This document shows, piece by piece, positions 23,977 through 34,500 of a stretch of DNA of 64,000 nt; position 1 is the first letter of the stretch; each line of letters opens with the position of its first letter. The notes below the pieces were generated by a model, which saw only the letters and a program-made list of their open reading frames with translations, was not told the origin of the DNA and made no database searches. Made by a program: the position numbers and the translations under genes. Source of the DNA: Thermococcus celer Vu 13 = JCM 8558. GTDB lineage: Archaea > Methanobacteriota_B > Thermococci > Thermococcales > Thermococcaceae. The DNA is taken from contig NZ_CP014854.1 of the NCBI RefSeq assembly GCF_002214365.1, positions 558,001 to 622,000 of the forward strand, written 5' to 3'.

Positions 23977-24861
23977 TCAGAGGATCCCCACCTCTTTGAG
24001 CGTTTTCCTTATATCCTCGATGGCTTCCTTCTTCAGAGGCAGGGACGGAAGCCTCGGCCTCCCGGCTTTCCAGCCCCTCAACTCCATGGCGGCCTTTATG
24101 GCGCTCACCTGGCTGTACCTCTTCACGACCACCTCGTTGACGAGGTTTACCTTGAGCTGGAGCTCCCCGGCCTTCTGATGATCTCCTTCCCTGAACGTCC
24201 GGTAAAGCTCGACGCAGAGCTCGGGAACGACGTTCGCAACGGCCACGACAGCTCCCTGCGCACCGAGGAGCCACGAGGGGTACATGACGTCAGCGGTTCC
24301 CGCCAGAACGGCGAACCTGTCACCCATGCGCCTCAGGAGCTCGGCGATCCTTCCAATGTTAGCGCTGGAGTCCTTGATGCCGACCACGTTCGAGTGCTCT
24401 TCTCCAAGTTTCTCGACGACATCCAGAGGAATGTTGAGCCCCGTGAACTTGGGGACGTTGTAGAGGAGTACCTGACTGTCCAGGGAGTCCGCTATAATGG
24501 AGTAGTGGGCGTAGAGCTCCTCCGGAGAGGGTTTGAAGTAGTAGGGCGGGCCGATGAGGAGGGCATCGGCTCCCACCTCGAGCAGTTCCCTCCCGAGGCG
24601 CAGGGTTTCCCTCGTCGAGTTCCCGGTGGCTCCGGCTATCAAAGGAAGCGACGTCTCCTCCCGGACGGTTTCAACGACGCGGATCTTCTCCTCGAAGCTC
24701 AGATAGGGAAACTCGCCATTGCTCCCCAGTGATACCAACCCGTCAAGGCCGGCCTCCTCAAAGGTGTGAACCAGACCTTTCAGGGCCTCCCAATCTACCT
24801 CCCCCTTCCCATCGAAGGGCGTGACGTGAGGAACGAAGACTCCCCTCAGCATAGGCATCAT
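23977..24861 (-). CDS. DapA-family (DHDPS/NAL) aldolase-like enzyme
   Basis: 294 residues, the class I aldolase TIM barrel. Family marks: GVFVPHVTPFDGKGEVDW, LVSLGSNGEFPYLSFEEK, VLLYNVPKFTGLNIP (Tyr) and NVVGIKDSSANIGR with the Schiff-base lysine. DHDPS usually has GTTGES where this protein has GSNGEF, so a role as 2-keto-3-deoxy acid or other pyruvate aldolase is as likely as lysine synthesis. Three ATGs (24861, 24858, 24852) lie together; the longest form is given. Confidence 0.85.
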   Translation of the reverse strand: MMPMLRGVFVPHVTPFDGKGEVDWEALKGLVHTFEEAGLDGLVSLGSNGEFPYLSFEEKIRVVETVREETSLPLIAGATGNSTRETLRLGRELLEVGADALLIGPPYYFKPSPEELYAHYSIIADSLDSQVLLYNVPKFTGLNIPLDVVEKLGEEHSNVVGIKDSSANIGRIAELLRRMGDRFAVLAGTADVMYPSWLLGAQGAVVAVANVVPELCVELYRTFREGDHQKAGELQLKVNLVNEVVVKRYSQVSAIKAAMELRGWKAGRPRLPSLPLKKEAIEDIRKTLKEVGIL

Positions 24862-24882
24862 AGGGAGTTGACCCCTCTGGAG

Positions 24883-26433
24883 TTAAAGGTTGCGATCCTC
24901 GATGTAGAAATCCGGGAAGAGCTCGACCTCCTGGACGTAGCCCCTGCCCAGCCTCAACGCGGTGTAAGCTCGCTCGAGCTCCCTGCCGAGGTAGAAGGCG
25001 TGCCTCGGGGAGATGGGGAAGCGCTCGAGGATGGTATCGATTACCGCGTTCGGCTCGTCCCCCACCACCGTGAGGACAACTTCAGTCCCGCGGTGGGCGT
25101 TGACCCATATTCTGCCGTCCTCGAGCCATACCCTGAAGTAGACCGGCTCGAGCTCCACCTGCTTTTCCCTCGCCTCAACCACTTCCTCAGCCCTCCGGAA
25201 CCTCCAATCGGTCCTTCTCTTCTCCTTCAGGATGAGCAGGTCGAAGCCCAGGTCCTTCGGCGTATCGAAGAGGTTCATGTCGACCGCCCGCCTCAGCTCC
25301 CTCACGGAGCCCCTCGCCTTGGCACTCACCTCCGTCGTCAGCAGGAGGTTTATCGAGAGCTCCTTCGCGATTCCAGCTAACAGGGCGTTCATCCCGACGC
25401 TGTCGGCGTCGTAGAGCTCCACCACGTTCCCTACTCCAGCGAGGAGAACGTCATTCGGGTTCCTCTCGCGGTATAGCTGGAAGGCGGTTACGGAGCGGGC
25501 CAGATGGGGAACGCTTTCAAGGATTAAGTCCGGAATCACCGTTTTGTAGCCCAGACCGAGGGCCCTCTCCTTCAGCCCCTCGAGGAAACGGACCCGCTCG
25601 TCGGGTTTTGCCGGGAAGAAACCCTTTTTCTGGTCCGTTGGGATCAGCACGACGGGCTTGTCGGTAACGAGCTCTTCGAGGTTGCCAGCGTCGATGCTCA
25701 GGAAGAGGTCGGCGTGATCGAGGGCCGTCTCGAGTTCAGCTGTGTTGAGGGAGTCGAAGCTCAGGGGGACGTCGAAACCCCTCTCCCTGAGCGCATCCCG
25801 GATTTTGGGAATCTCCTCGACGAAGTCAAGGTTCCCCTCTCCAGCCACCATGCCGATGTCGATTACGTCCGCCCCCTCGCGGAGGTAGTAGAGGGCCTTC
25901 TCGACGACTCCCTTGGGGCCGAGCCTTGGCGCGTCGACGACCTCCGCGAGTATCCTCGCCGGGAAGTCCCTCCCAGCTGGAAGGTTGCCGATGAGGACGT
26001 TCCACGGTCTTTTGAGGGCCTTCTCGATGTACCTTTTGTCACGGGTTTTGTTCCTGATGTCCTCGACGCGCTTCAGCGAGTCAAGGGAGAAGAGGTCGTC
26101 TGCCGGAACATCCCTGCTGAGCCTGAAACCTTCCCTTATTGCCCTGAGCGTCTGCGGGAGGTCCATCGCGTTCCTCGGCCCCTTGAAAGTGGGGATTCCG
26201 AGCTCGTCCTCGATGATTTGAGCCGAGCCCCTCACGAGGCCGGGGATGAGGACGAGGTCGTAGTCGTCGCTCTTCACCCCGGCCTTCTTCAGGTAGCGGG
26301 CTATTAGGCCCGGGGTGAGGAAGGCGGCGACGCTAACCGGCGTGACGAAGACGTCGCAACCCTCCCCGTACTTCCTCACGAGGGGCTCGGCGAGCCTTCC
26401 GGTGACGAGGAGAATTCTCAGAGATTGCCCCAT
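24883..26433 (-). CDS. dihydropteroate synthase-related protein
   Basis: 516 residues. The central barrel carries DHPS-like parts (ADVIDIGMVAGEGN, PLSFDSLNTAELETALDHADLF, LSIDAGNLEE), preceded by an N-terminal domain (RILLVTGRLAEPLVRKYG) and followed by a C-terminal extension. This is the archaeal DHPS-related family of methanogens and Thermococcales, thought to act in modified folate or methanopterin biosynthesis. Reaction and substrate are inferred only from the family. It lies 21 nt upstream of the DapA-like gene on the same strand. Confidence 0.82.
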   Translation of the reverse strand: MGQSLRILLVTGRLAEPLVRKYGEGCDVFVTPVSVAAFLTPGLIARYLKKAGVKSDDYDLVLIPGLVRGSAQIIEDELGIPTFKGPRNAMDLPQTLRAIREGFRLSRDVPADDLFSLDSLKRVEDIRNKTRDKRYIEKALKRPWNVLIGNLPAGRDFPARILAEVVDAPRLGPKGVVEKALYYLREGADVIDIGMVAGEGNLDFVEEIPKIRDALRERGFDVPLSFDSLNTAELETALDHADLFLSIDAGNLEELVTDKPVVLIPTDQKKGFFPAKPDERVRFLEGLKERALGLGYKTVIPDLILESVPHLARSVTAFQLYRERNPNDVLLAGVGNVVELYDADSVGMNALLAGIAKELSINLLLTTEVSAKARGSVRELRRAVDMNLFDTPKDLGFDLLILKEKRRTDWRFRRAEEVVEAREKQVELEPVYFRVWLEDGRIWVNAHRGTEVVLTVVGDEPNAVIDTILERFPISPRHAFYLGRELERAYTALRLGRGYVQEVELFPDFYIEDRNL

Positions 26434-26508
26434 GAGGTTAAGTTATCCCGAAGGTATTTAGGCTTTTGGAAGGGGCCGTAAGTGGATGCACTCGCAGGTG
26501 GAACAAAA

Positions 26509-27774
26509 TTAAGTTCCCTTCCACAGAGTTTTATTGAGGCTCTCGCCTGCCAGTTTAAGGAGATCACGGGGTGTCAGGACTTCAATTCCAGAGGGTTCCC
26601 TTTCAAGAACTCCGTAATCCGGAACGACGAGAACTCTTCTGCAGTCAAAACGGGAGAGCTTTTCCTCGATTTTCCGGATCTCTTCCCTACTTACTCCTTC
26701 TTTCCATTTTACCTCACCGACGAGCTCGATCCGTTTGAAACCTTTGAGGACTATGTCCAGCTCAAGCTCTGGGAGCTCAACGCTTACCCGCCTCAATCCG
26801 TAAACCCTCGCGAGGAGGTCGGCGATGAAGTCTTCCACGTGTCTCGGGAGCTTCTGATCCACCGCTTTTCGAATGAACTCCCTGGATGTTTCAAGCTCCG
26901 TGTAGGCGTACTTTGTCTCGAGGTAGAAGTGCAGATCGAGGAGGGGGGATGCATGCCTGTAAACGAACTTTTTACGTCTCTTCCCGTGGACCAGGAACTT
27001 TCGCAGGATGCCCATGTCCGTCAGTATCGAGAGGTACTTCTGGAGGGTTCCGGGGTTGTCTTTCTCCAGCAGGCCCCTTGAGAAGAGCGCCGAGGAGAGT
27101 TCCGTGCTCGTCCCCTTTCCGTTGGCCACTTCCATCATTATTCCGAGGTAAACCCTCGTTAACTCACGGCCCTCTTCTCCGAAAGTTTCCCAGACGAGCT
27201 CGCTCACAAAGGGGCCCGACGAGAACAGGAACCCGGACAGGAACTCCCGGAGCGGGGGAGAGTAGAGGGGTACGAGGAGGGGCTCCCTGAGATAAACCGC
27301 AGCCTCGATCAACTCCTTTCCCTTCAGTTCCTTCGACAGTTCAACCAGGATCTCGCGCTCATCAATGAGTCCAACTCTTACGGGGGAAACCACTCCGAGG
27401 AGGGGGCTTTCCGCCATGGAGAGGAGTCTCTGAGCAAGCCAGAGCGTGGACGTTATCAGGATGACCTCACCCTTTGCCTTCGTTGAGTGTGCGTGGAGCA
27501 GATCAAGAAACTCCCCAGGAAGACGGTGAAATTCATCTATGACGACTTTTCTTTCAAGGAGCCTTGGAAAAAGCCTCGCAAACTCGGAGTAGGTCATTTT
27601 CTCGCCGTTCAGCCTGTCGTGAACCGTTCCGTCCCTGTTCACGAAGAAGAACTCATCGTAGTCGATGAAATGGTCCACCAAAAAAGTCTTGCCCGTTTTC
27701 CTCCTGCCGTACAGCATCTTCCACCCGGGGCCGCTTAGTTTGTCCAGTTCTATTCTTCTGGGAATTATTCTCAT
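26509..27774 (-). CDS. archaeal ATPase with C-terminal DUF234/PD-(D/E)XK domain
   Basis: 421 residues. Walker A MLYGRRKTGKTF (about 20-31), Walker B VVIDEFHRL, a sensor ITSTLWLAQRLL, a winged-helix region (LLEKDNPGTLQKYLSILTDM) and a C-terminal nuclease-like core, ELDIVLKG ... ELVGEVKW (D and E-x-K of PD-(D/E)XK). These STAND-related archaeal ATPases are abundant in hyperthermophiles and mobile; their function is unknown. A TATA box (CTTTATAAC, minus strand, 27797-27804) lies about 25 nt before the ATG at 27774, so the mRNA is probably leaderless. A perfect 10-bp dyad covers the start codon. Confidence 0.85.
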   Translation of the reverse strand: MRIIPRRIELDKLSGPGWKMLYGRRKTGKTFLVDHFIDYDEFFFVNRDGTVHDRLNGEKMTYSEFARLFPRLLERKVVIDEFHRLPGEFLDLLHAHSTKAKGEVILITSTLWLAQRLLSMAESPLLGVVSPVRVGLIDEREILVELSKELKGKELIEAAVYLREPLLVPLYSPPLREFLSGFLFSSGPFVSELVWETFGEEGRELTRVYLGIMMEVANGKGTSTELSSALFSRGLLEKDNPGTLQKYLSILTDMGILRKFLVHGKRRKKFVYRHASPLLDLHFYLETKYAYTELETSREFIRKAVDQKLPRHVEDFIADLLARVYGLRRVSVELPELELDIVLKGFKRIELVGEVKWKEGVSREEIRKIEEKLSRFDCRRVLVVPDYGVLEREPSGIEVLTPRDLLKLAGESLNKTLWKGT

Positions 27775-27786
27775 GGGAATAATTCC
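27761..27786. promoter_or_regulatory. palindrome over the ATPase start site
   Basis: GGAATTATTC (27761-27770), TCATGG, GAATAATTCC (27777-27786): perfect 10-bp inverted repeats with a 6-bp spacer that contains the start codon (CAT, minus strand) of the ATPase at 27774. It lies directly downstream of its TATA box, a repressor position. Confidence 0.55.
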
Positions 27787-27888
27787 TGCTGGAATAGTTA
27801 TAAAGGTTTCGGACGGGGTAACTCTACCGCAACGTACGACAAAAAGCAGGGAAAGGTAGCGGAGAGGCTCGGTAAAAGTCATCATCCC

Positions 27889-28893
27889 TTAGTCGAACCC
27901 CGGTTTCCTGACCTCAACCACCTCCCGGTTGACAAGCGTCGGGGGAATCTCACCGTTCTTGAAGGCTATGAGGTTTACCGCCACAAGCTCGGCCATACCC
28001 TCCCTCGCGCCGTGGGTGGCGCTCCCGATGTGAGGCGCCAGAACGACGTTCTCCATGGCAAAGAGCTCCCCGTTGTAGTAGGGCTCCTCCTCGTAGACGT
28101 CGAGGCCTGCCCCCGCGATCCATCCTTCCTTGAGGGCCTTCACGAGGGCTTTCGTGTCGACGACCTTTCCCCTCGCGATGTTCACCAGGATCGCCGTCCT
28201 CTTCATGAGCCTCAGGCGTTCCTCGTTGATCAGGTGATAAGTCTCCTCCGTCAGCGGGACGGCCAGAACCACGAAATCGCTCTCGCGCAGGAGCCCTTCC
28301 AGGGACCTGAACTCCGCTCCGAGTTCTTTCTCAGCCTCGGGCTTCCTCGTGCGTGAGTTGTAGAGTATTCTCATCCCGAAGCCCCCGGCCCTTCTGGCTA
28401 TCGCCTTCCCTATCCTGCCGAGGCCGACTATCCCTATCGTCTTCCCGTAGACGTCTCTACCGAGGAACATCAGCGGATGCCAGGCAACGCCGCGCCTCTT
28501 CCACTCCCCGGAGCGGGTAAACGCGTCCGCCTCCACGAGCCTCCTCGCGGTGGCGAGGAGAAGGGCCCACGCGAAGTCCGCCGTCGCGTTGGTGAGAACG
28601 TCCGGCGTGTTGGTCACGTAGATCCCCCGCCGCGTTGCCTCCTCGACGTCTATGTTGTCGTAGCCGACGGCGTAGTTGGCCACCATCCTCAACTTCGGCG
28701 CCGAGTCCATCAGCTCCGCGTCTATCCGCTCGCTGACCATCGTGACCAGCGCATCGACGTCGCGGACCCTCTCGAGCAGAACCTCCCGCGGGATCTCGCG
28801 CTCATCCTCCCAGACCTCAACGTCGAAGTGCTCCCGCAGGAGCTCAAGGCCGTTCTCCGGAATCCTCCGCGTCACCAGAACCTTCGGTCTCAT
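27889..28893 (-). CDS. gyaR: D-2-hydroxyacid dehydrogenase (glyoxylate reductase type)
   Basis: 334 residues. NAD(P)-binding [20 protein letters not shown], the family signatures [19 protein letters not shown] and [19 protein letters not shown], and the catalytic His in [16 protein letters not shown] with Arg in VNIARG and Glu in EEEP. It is very like the Thermococcus/Pyrococcus glyoxylate reductases, which reduce glyoxylate or hydroxypyruvate. ATG 28893 has GGGTGGT upstream; a TATA box (GATATATAAACC on the minus strand) lies at about 28908-28921. Confidence 0.9.
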   Translation of the reverse strand: MRPKVLVTRRIPENGLELLREHFDVEVWEDEREIPREVLLERVRDVDALVTMVSERIDAELMDSAPKLRMVANYAVGYDNIDVEEATRRGIYVTNTPDVLTNATADFAWALLLATARRLVEADAFTRSGEWKRRGVAWHPLMFLGRDVYGKTIGIVGLGRIGKAIARRAGGFGMRILYNSRTRKPEAEKELGAEFRSLEGLLRESDFVVLAVPLTEETYHLINEERLRLMKRTAILVNIARGKVVDTKALVKALKEGWIAGAGLDVYEEEPYYNGELFAMENVVLAPHIGSATHGAREGMAELVAVNLIAFKNGEIPPTLVNREVVEVRKPGFD

Positions 28894-28967
28894 GGTACCA
28901 CCCAAACAGGTTTATATATCATTTCGACGTAAATTTAAATGTCGAGGTTCACGTTGAGGTGAGGTAC

Positions 28968-30182
28968 ATGGATCAGATAAAGTTTCTGGCCGGAAGGGCC
29001 AACTGGATTAGGGGGTCGGCTCTGGCGGAGGTCATGAAGAAAGCCGCGGAGCTCAGGGCACAGGGAAGGCACCTCATAAGCCTCTCAGCGGGCGACCCGG
29101 ATCCTAACCTCATACCCCGCGAGGCTCTCGGTGAGCTCGCCGGAGAGATCCTCCAGGAGATCCCCCAATCTGTGATGTACACTCCTGCAAACGGTATCCC
29201 TGAGCTGAGGGAAGAACTCTCGAGCTTCCTTAAGAAGTACGAGGGTTACACGACGGATCCGTCCGAGATAATCATCACCGTTGGAGGAACCGGCGCGATA
29301 GACCTCCTGGGAAGGGTTCTGCTTGATCCCGGCGATGTGGTCATAACCGAGAACCCGAGCTACATCAACAGCCTCCTCGCCTTCGAGCAGCTCGGAGCAA
29401 AGGTCGTCGGAATCCCTGTTGATGGGGAGGGTATGAAGGTCGAGATGCTGGAGGAAAAGCTCAGGGAGCTCGAAAACCGGGGGGAGAAGGTTAAATTCAT
29501 CTACACCATCCCCACGGGACAGAACCCCCTGGGAATCACGATGAGCCTGGAGCGGAGAAAGGCCCTTCTTGATGTGGCGAAGGAACACGACCTCCTCATC
29601 GTGGAGGACTCGGCCTACAACTTCATGCGCTACGAGGGTGAGGCTAGGCCCCTAAAAGCCCTCGACGATGAAGGGCGGGTTATCGTGGTCGGGACGTTCA
29701 GCAAGATCATGGGGACGGGGTTCAGGGTCGGCTGGCTCATAGCTGGGAACGTCATAGGAAAGAAGGTTCTCATGGAGAAGTCTCCCATAGACTTCTGCGC
29801 CCCGACGATTTCCCAATACATAGCCCTTGAGTACCTCAGGCGTGGCTACTTCGAGGAGTACCACCTCAAAAGGGCACTGCCGGGATACAGGAAAAAGAGG
29901 GACGCCATGCTGAATGCCCTTAAGGATAACCTGCCGGACGCTGAGTTCACGAGACCCATAGCCGGGATGTTTATTATGCTCTTTCTCCCCGAGGGGGCCG
30001 ATGGGATGGCCTTTGCCACGGAGCTTATGCAGGAAACCGGCGTCGTGGTGGTGCCAGGGAAGCCGTTTTACACGGACGGGAGCGGGGAAAACGCGCTTCG
30101 CCTGAATTTCTCCCGGCCGGAGGAGGAAGAGATACTGGAGGGCATAGAGAGGCTTGCGGCGTTCTATCGCCGGAAGTTCTGA
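28968..30182 (+). CDS. class I/II aminotransferase (aromatic or 2-aminoadipate type)
   Basis: 404 residues of fold type I PLP enzymes. SLSAGDPDPNLIP, YTPANGIPELREELS, ITVGGTGAIDLLGRVLLDPGD (PLP phosphate loop), YTIPTGQNPLG (Asn), IVEDSAYNFMRY (Asp/Tyr), TFSKIMGTGFRVGW (Schiff-base Lys) and ENALRLNFSRP (Arg for the carboxylate). It resembles the broad-specificity aromatic/2-aminoadipate transaminases of Thermococcales. ATG 28968 is preferred over GTG 28959 because GAGGTGA (28956-28962) is the ribosome binding site. Confidence 0.9.
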   Translation: MDQIKFLAGRANWIRGSALAEVMKKAAELRAQGRHLISLSAGDPDPNLIPREALGELAGEILQEIPQSVMYTPANGIPELREELSSFLKKYEGYTTDPSEIIITVGGTGAIDLLGRVLLDPGDVVITENPSYINSLLAFEQLGAKVVGIPVDGEGMKVEMLEEKLRELENRGEKVKFIYTIPTGQNPLGITMSLERRKALLDVAKEHDLLIVEDSAYNFMRYEGEARPLKALDDEGRVIVVGTFSKIMGTGFRVGWLIAGNVIGKKVLMEKSPIDFCAPTISQYIALEYLRRGYFEEYHLKRALPGYRKKRDAMLNALKDNLPDAEFTRPIAGMFIMLFLPEGADGMAFATELMQETGVVVVPGKPFYTDGSGENALRLNFSRPEEEEILEGIERLAAFYRRKF

Positions 30183-30247
30183 TGGCTTTTCCTTTATTCT
30201 CTCCGTCCCGGGAAACCCTCTTAAAGCTTGGGGGATAGGAGCAGGCC

Positions 30248-31507
30248 ATGAGGGCGGGCAGGATAGGGGACGTCAGCACCGACGGCCTCGGCGTGCTAAG
30301 GGAAAACGGCCGGACCGTTTACGTGCCCTTCACCTATCCGGGTGATGTGGTGAGGGTTGAGAGAACGAAACGGCGCTTTGGCAGGGGAATCGCGACGGAC
30401 TTCGAGGTTCTCGAGCCCTCCCCGTTCAGGCAAAAACCCCGGTGCCCGCACTTCGGAACCTGCGGCGGCTGTCTCTGGCAGGGGCTAAAGTACAGGGAAC
30501 AGCTTCGCCTTAAGGCCGAACTCTTCGAGCGGGTAACCGGCATAAGCGCGCCCATCAGGGGCTCGCCGAGGGTCTGGGGGTTCAGGAACGTGAGCAACTT
30601 CATCGTAACGACCGCGGGAATCGGCCTCAAGGAGTACGGCAACCCCATCGGCGTGGCCGGTCTCTCCGAATGCCCCGTCTTCTCGAAGAGGACTCCGGAG
30701 TACCTCCGCGCCCTGAGGGCCTTTTTGGACGAAACCGGTTTACGGCCGTGGGATTTAAGGAAGAAGAAAGGTGATGTCCACTACCTCCAGGTCAGGGAGG
30801 GCAAGTTCACGGGCGAGGTCATGGTGAACCTCGTGGCCCATTTGAAACCGTCGGAGGACGTAGCCGGGGCGTTCCGGGACTACTTCTCCTTCGCCGACTC
30901 CCTCTACTGGAGCGTTAAAGGAGATGGGAGGGACGACCCGCGCGGGGAACCCGGGCTCATCGCCGGAAAACCTCTGGTACGCGAGAGGATCGGCGACGTC
31001 ACCTACCTCGTCCACCCGAACGGCTTCTTCCAGACGAACAGCTACGCCCTCAAATCCCTCCTCCGCTCCGTCGAGGATTTCACGGACGGCGAAAGGGTTC
31101 TCGACCTCTACTCGGGCGTTGGGACCTTCGGCGTTCACCTGGCGAGGAGGGGTTTTAAGGTCGAGGGGGTCGAGGTCAACCCCTTCGCGGTCGAAATGGC
31201 AAATAAGAACGCCGAACTCAACAACGCCGAAGCGACCTTCAAGGTTGGAAGGGCCGAGGAAACTCCCCTCGGCGACTACGACACCGTAATAGTCGACCCG
31301 CCGAGGAGGGGACTGAGGGAGGCGGGGGAGCTCCTCGTGAGGAGCAACGTCGAGCGGATCGTCTACGTCTCCTGCAACCCGGAGGCCTTCAGGCGCGACT
31401 ACGAGAACCACCTGAGGAAGGCCTACAGGCTCAAAGATGCGGTCCTGGTGGACATGTTCCCGCACACGCCGCACGTTGAGGCGGTCGTCCTGCTCGAAAG
31501 GGTCTAA
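30248..31507 (+). CDS. TrmA/RumA-type RNA m5U methyltransferase with TRAM domain
   Basis: 419 residues. N-terminal TRAM domain (GRIGDVSTDGLGVLRENGRT, YPGDVVRVERTKRRFGRG), an Fe-S cluster motif CPHFGTCGGCLWQ, then a SAM domain with VLDLYSGVGTFGVHLARRG, VEVNPFAVEMANKNAELNNA, VIVDPPRRGL and the nucleophile loop VYVSCNPEAFRRDY. Thermococcales have two such enzymes, one for U54 of tRNA and one for 23S rRNA; sequence alone does not decide which this is. It is preceded by a short spacer after the aminotransferase gene. Confidence 0.9.
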   Translation: MRAGRIGDVSTDGLGVLRENGRTVYVPFTYPGDVVRVERTKRRFGRGIATDFEVLEPSPFRQKPRCPHFGTCGGCLWQGLKYREQLRLKAELFERVTGISAPIRGSPRVWGFRNVSNFIVTTAGIGLKEYGNPIGVAGLSECPVFSKRTPEYLRALRAFLDETGLRPWDLRKKKGDVHYLQVREGKFTGEVMVNLVAHLKPSEDVAGAFRDYFSFADSLYWSVKGDGRDDPRGEPGLIAGKPLVRERIGDVTYLVHPNGFFQTNSYALKSLLRSVEDFTDGERVLDLYSGVGTFGVHLARRGFKVEGVEVNPFAVEMANKNAELNNAEATFKVGRAEETPLGDYDTVIVDPPRRGLREAGELLVRSNVERIVYVSCNPEAFRRDYENHLRKAYRLKDAVLVDMFPHTPHVEAVVLLERV

Positions 31508-31588
31508 GGGCGACCGGATGGAACAGCGAGAAAGACTAAGGGGCGTGGAAACCCGCCGAGAAATGGGGAAGAGTGGATAAACGGCGGG

Positions 31589-34500
31589 TCAGACCGCCTT
31601 CCAGAAGGGGTCCTTCTGGGCCTTGACCTTCGCCGTCATCTTGAGGGCCTTTATATCGGTCTCGTCCAGCTCGTCCCTCAACTGCTTGGCGAGGATGACG
31701 ACGTCGTTCTTGCTCAGGTCGACGTAGAGCGTCTCACCGGGGTGGATGTGCCTGCCCACCATCGCCCCCTCGATGGCCACCGCGACGGCGTCCCCCCTCC
31801 TGGCCTCCTGGACGAAGTCCTTGCCGCTCTTGATGGACTTTATCACGCCGACCTTCTGGCCGTTCTGCTTGATGAGCGTTACTCCGGGTTTAATTCTACC
31901 CTCGACCACCTCGACGCCGACTATCGCGGGGTGGCTCCTCCTGAAGACGTAGCGCTCGTCCGGGTAGAGCCTTATGACGCCCGGGAAGGTTACCCCCTTA
32001 AGGAGCTCGCGCTTCTTCCTCTCCTCCTCAGCCTTCACCCAGGCCTCGTAGTCTTCTATCAGCTTGTAGATGACGTTGCCCGTGAACACCGGCACACCCT
32101 TGGCCTTGGCGACCTCTTGAGCGTCCTCGTTGACCTTCACGTTGAAGCCGAGGACAACGCCGTACTTGGGCTCCTCCTCGCGGACGCTCAAAGCCTCCAT
32201 GACGTCCGTTTTGCTCACGTTCCCGACGTCGGCCTTCCTTATGGGTATCCCCTTCTCCTGCAGTTCCTTGCTGATGGCCTCGAGGCTCCCGAGGGTGTCG
32301 GCCTTGACTATGACGCCGACCTTCCCGGTGCTCACGACGACGCTCTCTATCTGGCTCAGTATCTCCCGCTTTGCCCTCTCGATCTCTTCCTCGTTCCTGG
32401 CCGCTATGACCGGAGAGCCCGCCAGCGCTTCATCGAGACCCGGGGCGGCTATCTTGATGCCCGCGGCCGCCACCACTTCATCCACCTGGTCGAAGCGGAA
32501 CCTCGGGTCCCTTATCTCGTCAAGGGGTTTGGGCTTCAGAAGGGCACGGATTCTGGTGACTATGGCCTTATCCTTGCCTCCAACCACTATCGTGTCGTCC
32601 CTGCGGAGGGTTCCGTCGTAGACGATGACGTCTATCGTTGTCCCGAGGCCGACCTCCTCCCTGACCTCAAGGATGGTGCCCCTGGCCGGGCCCTCGACCT
32701 CTATCTTGAGCTTCTCCTCGAGGTACTTCTGGCTCAGGCCGGCGATGAGGACGAGGAGCTCGGGAACGCCTATCCCGTACTTGGCGGAGATGGGTACGAT
32801 GGCGAGCTCCCTCGTGAAGTTCTGAACCCTGTCGAAGCGGTTGGCCTGGAAACCCATCTCGTAGAACTTCCCTATAAGCTCCCAGAGCTTGGTCTCGAGC
32901 TCGTTCTGCGCCCTCTGGTCCTGCTTCTTGATGTTGACGAGGAAGGGCTCGTCCTCTTTAACCTTCCAGCCCTTTATCCTGTCTATCTTGTTGGCGGCGA
33001 CTATGAAGGGCGTCCTGTTCTTCCGGAGTATCTCGATGCTCTCTATCGTCTGCGGCTGGAAGCCCTCGTTGATATCAACGATTAAAACCGCGAGATCGGC
33101 CAGGCTCCCTCCCCTCGCGCGCAGGCTCGTGAAGGCCTCGTGGCCGGGGGTGTCTATGAAGAGCAGACCGGGGAGCTTTATCTCGCCCTTCCATATCTTG
33201 ATGAGCGGGCCGGCCAGTTCCTTAACGACCTCTATCGGAACCTCGGTCGCGCCTATGTGCTGGGTTATTCCACCCGCTTCCTTCCCGGCGACGTTCGTCC
33301 GCCTTATGCGGTCGAGGAGCGTGGTGTTGTGGACCAGCACGCCGTTCGCGACGAAGCTGTGGGTCTCCGTCGTCAGGTCGTAGACGTAGCCGTCGTAGTT
33401 GAACTCCTCGATCTCCTCAACTGGGACAAAGATGAGGTTCTCGGCGATGTTGCGAACGTACCCAACGTCCCTCGAGTCAAACTCCCTGTTGCGCCATACC
33501 TCGAGGAGTTCCCTCCCGAGTTCGGTTGGCCTTCCGTCCTTCAGGAGACCGTCCTTCTCGAGGGCCATGAGGTAGTTGCGGTCTCCGCTCCTCCCCTCGA
33601 GCACGGCGAGCTTTCTATGGAGCGTTGGTGAACCCCTCTCAATCGCGTCGAGGATCCTCATCAGGGTCTCGTAGCTCGGGGCCTCGCTCGACTCGTACTT
33701 CGAGTAGAACGGCACGTAAGCGTTGAGCTCGGTCCGCGTAAACCCGAAGAGGAGCCTAAGCCTCTTGAGCTCCTCGTGGATGGGATAAACCTCGCTCTTC
33801 CTGCTTCTCTCGATTATCTTTCCAAGGTCCTCCGCCTTCTTCTCGACGGTGAATCCGATGAAACGCTCGAAGGCCCTCAGGTTCCTCCTGCCGGAGATCA
33901 CGAGGGTCGTGTAGTCGGAACGGTAGAGCTTTGAGACTATGCCGAACCTCAGTAAGAGGAGCGAGAGGCCCTCTATGAACTCCCTCGAGGCGCTTGTAGC
34001 CTCTATTCTAACGCTCCCCGTGTTAACGTACCCGTCCGTGTCGAAGTACCCCCTGATGAACTCGGCCACGTACTCGCGCGGTGCAACGAAGAGAACCTCA
34101 GGGACTCTGATGTTCTTTGCCTTTTGCTTCTCGGGATAGTCAAAGAGAATGTGGAGGAGCCTTATTAAAGCGTTGCCACCCTTCCTGATCTCGATCTCCC
34201 ACGAGGTCGTCCGCCTGACGCGTTTCAGCTCGACGCCCAGAGACTCGATTCTCCTGAGGCGCTCGAAGACCTCGACGTCGTTGTTTGCTATCTTCCCCTG
34301 ACTCCCGTCGCCGAACATAACGCCGGCGAAGTAGAACAGCGATTTCCACTCCTCGTCCGTTTTCGGGAGCCTGATGTAGTAAAGGGGCTTTCCGGAGCGA
34401 TGAACCCTCGGGGTGAACGCTATCCTCTCGACCCTATCCCAGAGGTTGAACCCCTCGATGTCCTTCACCCTGAAGACGTTTCTCCGGACTTTGTAATCCC

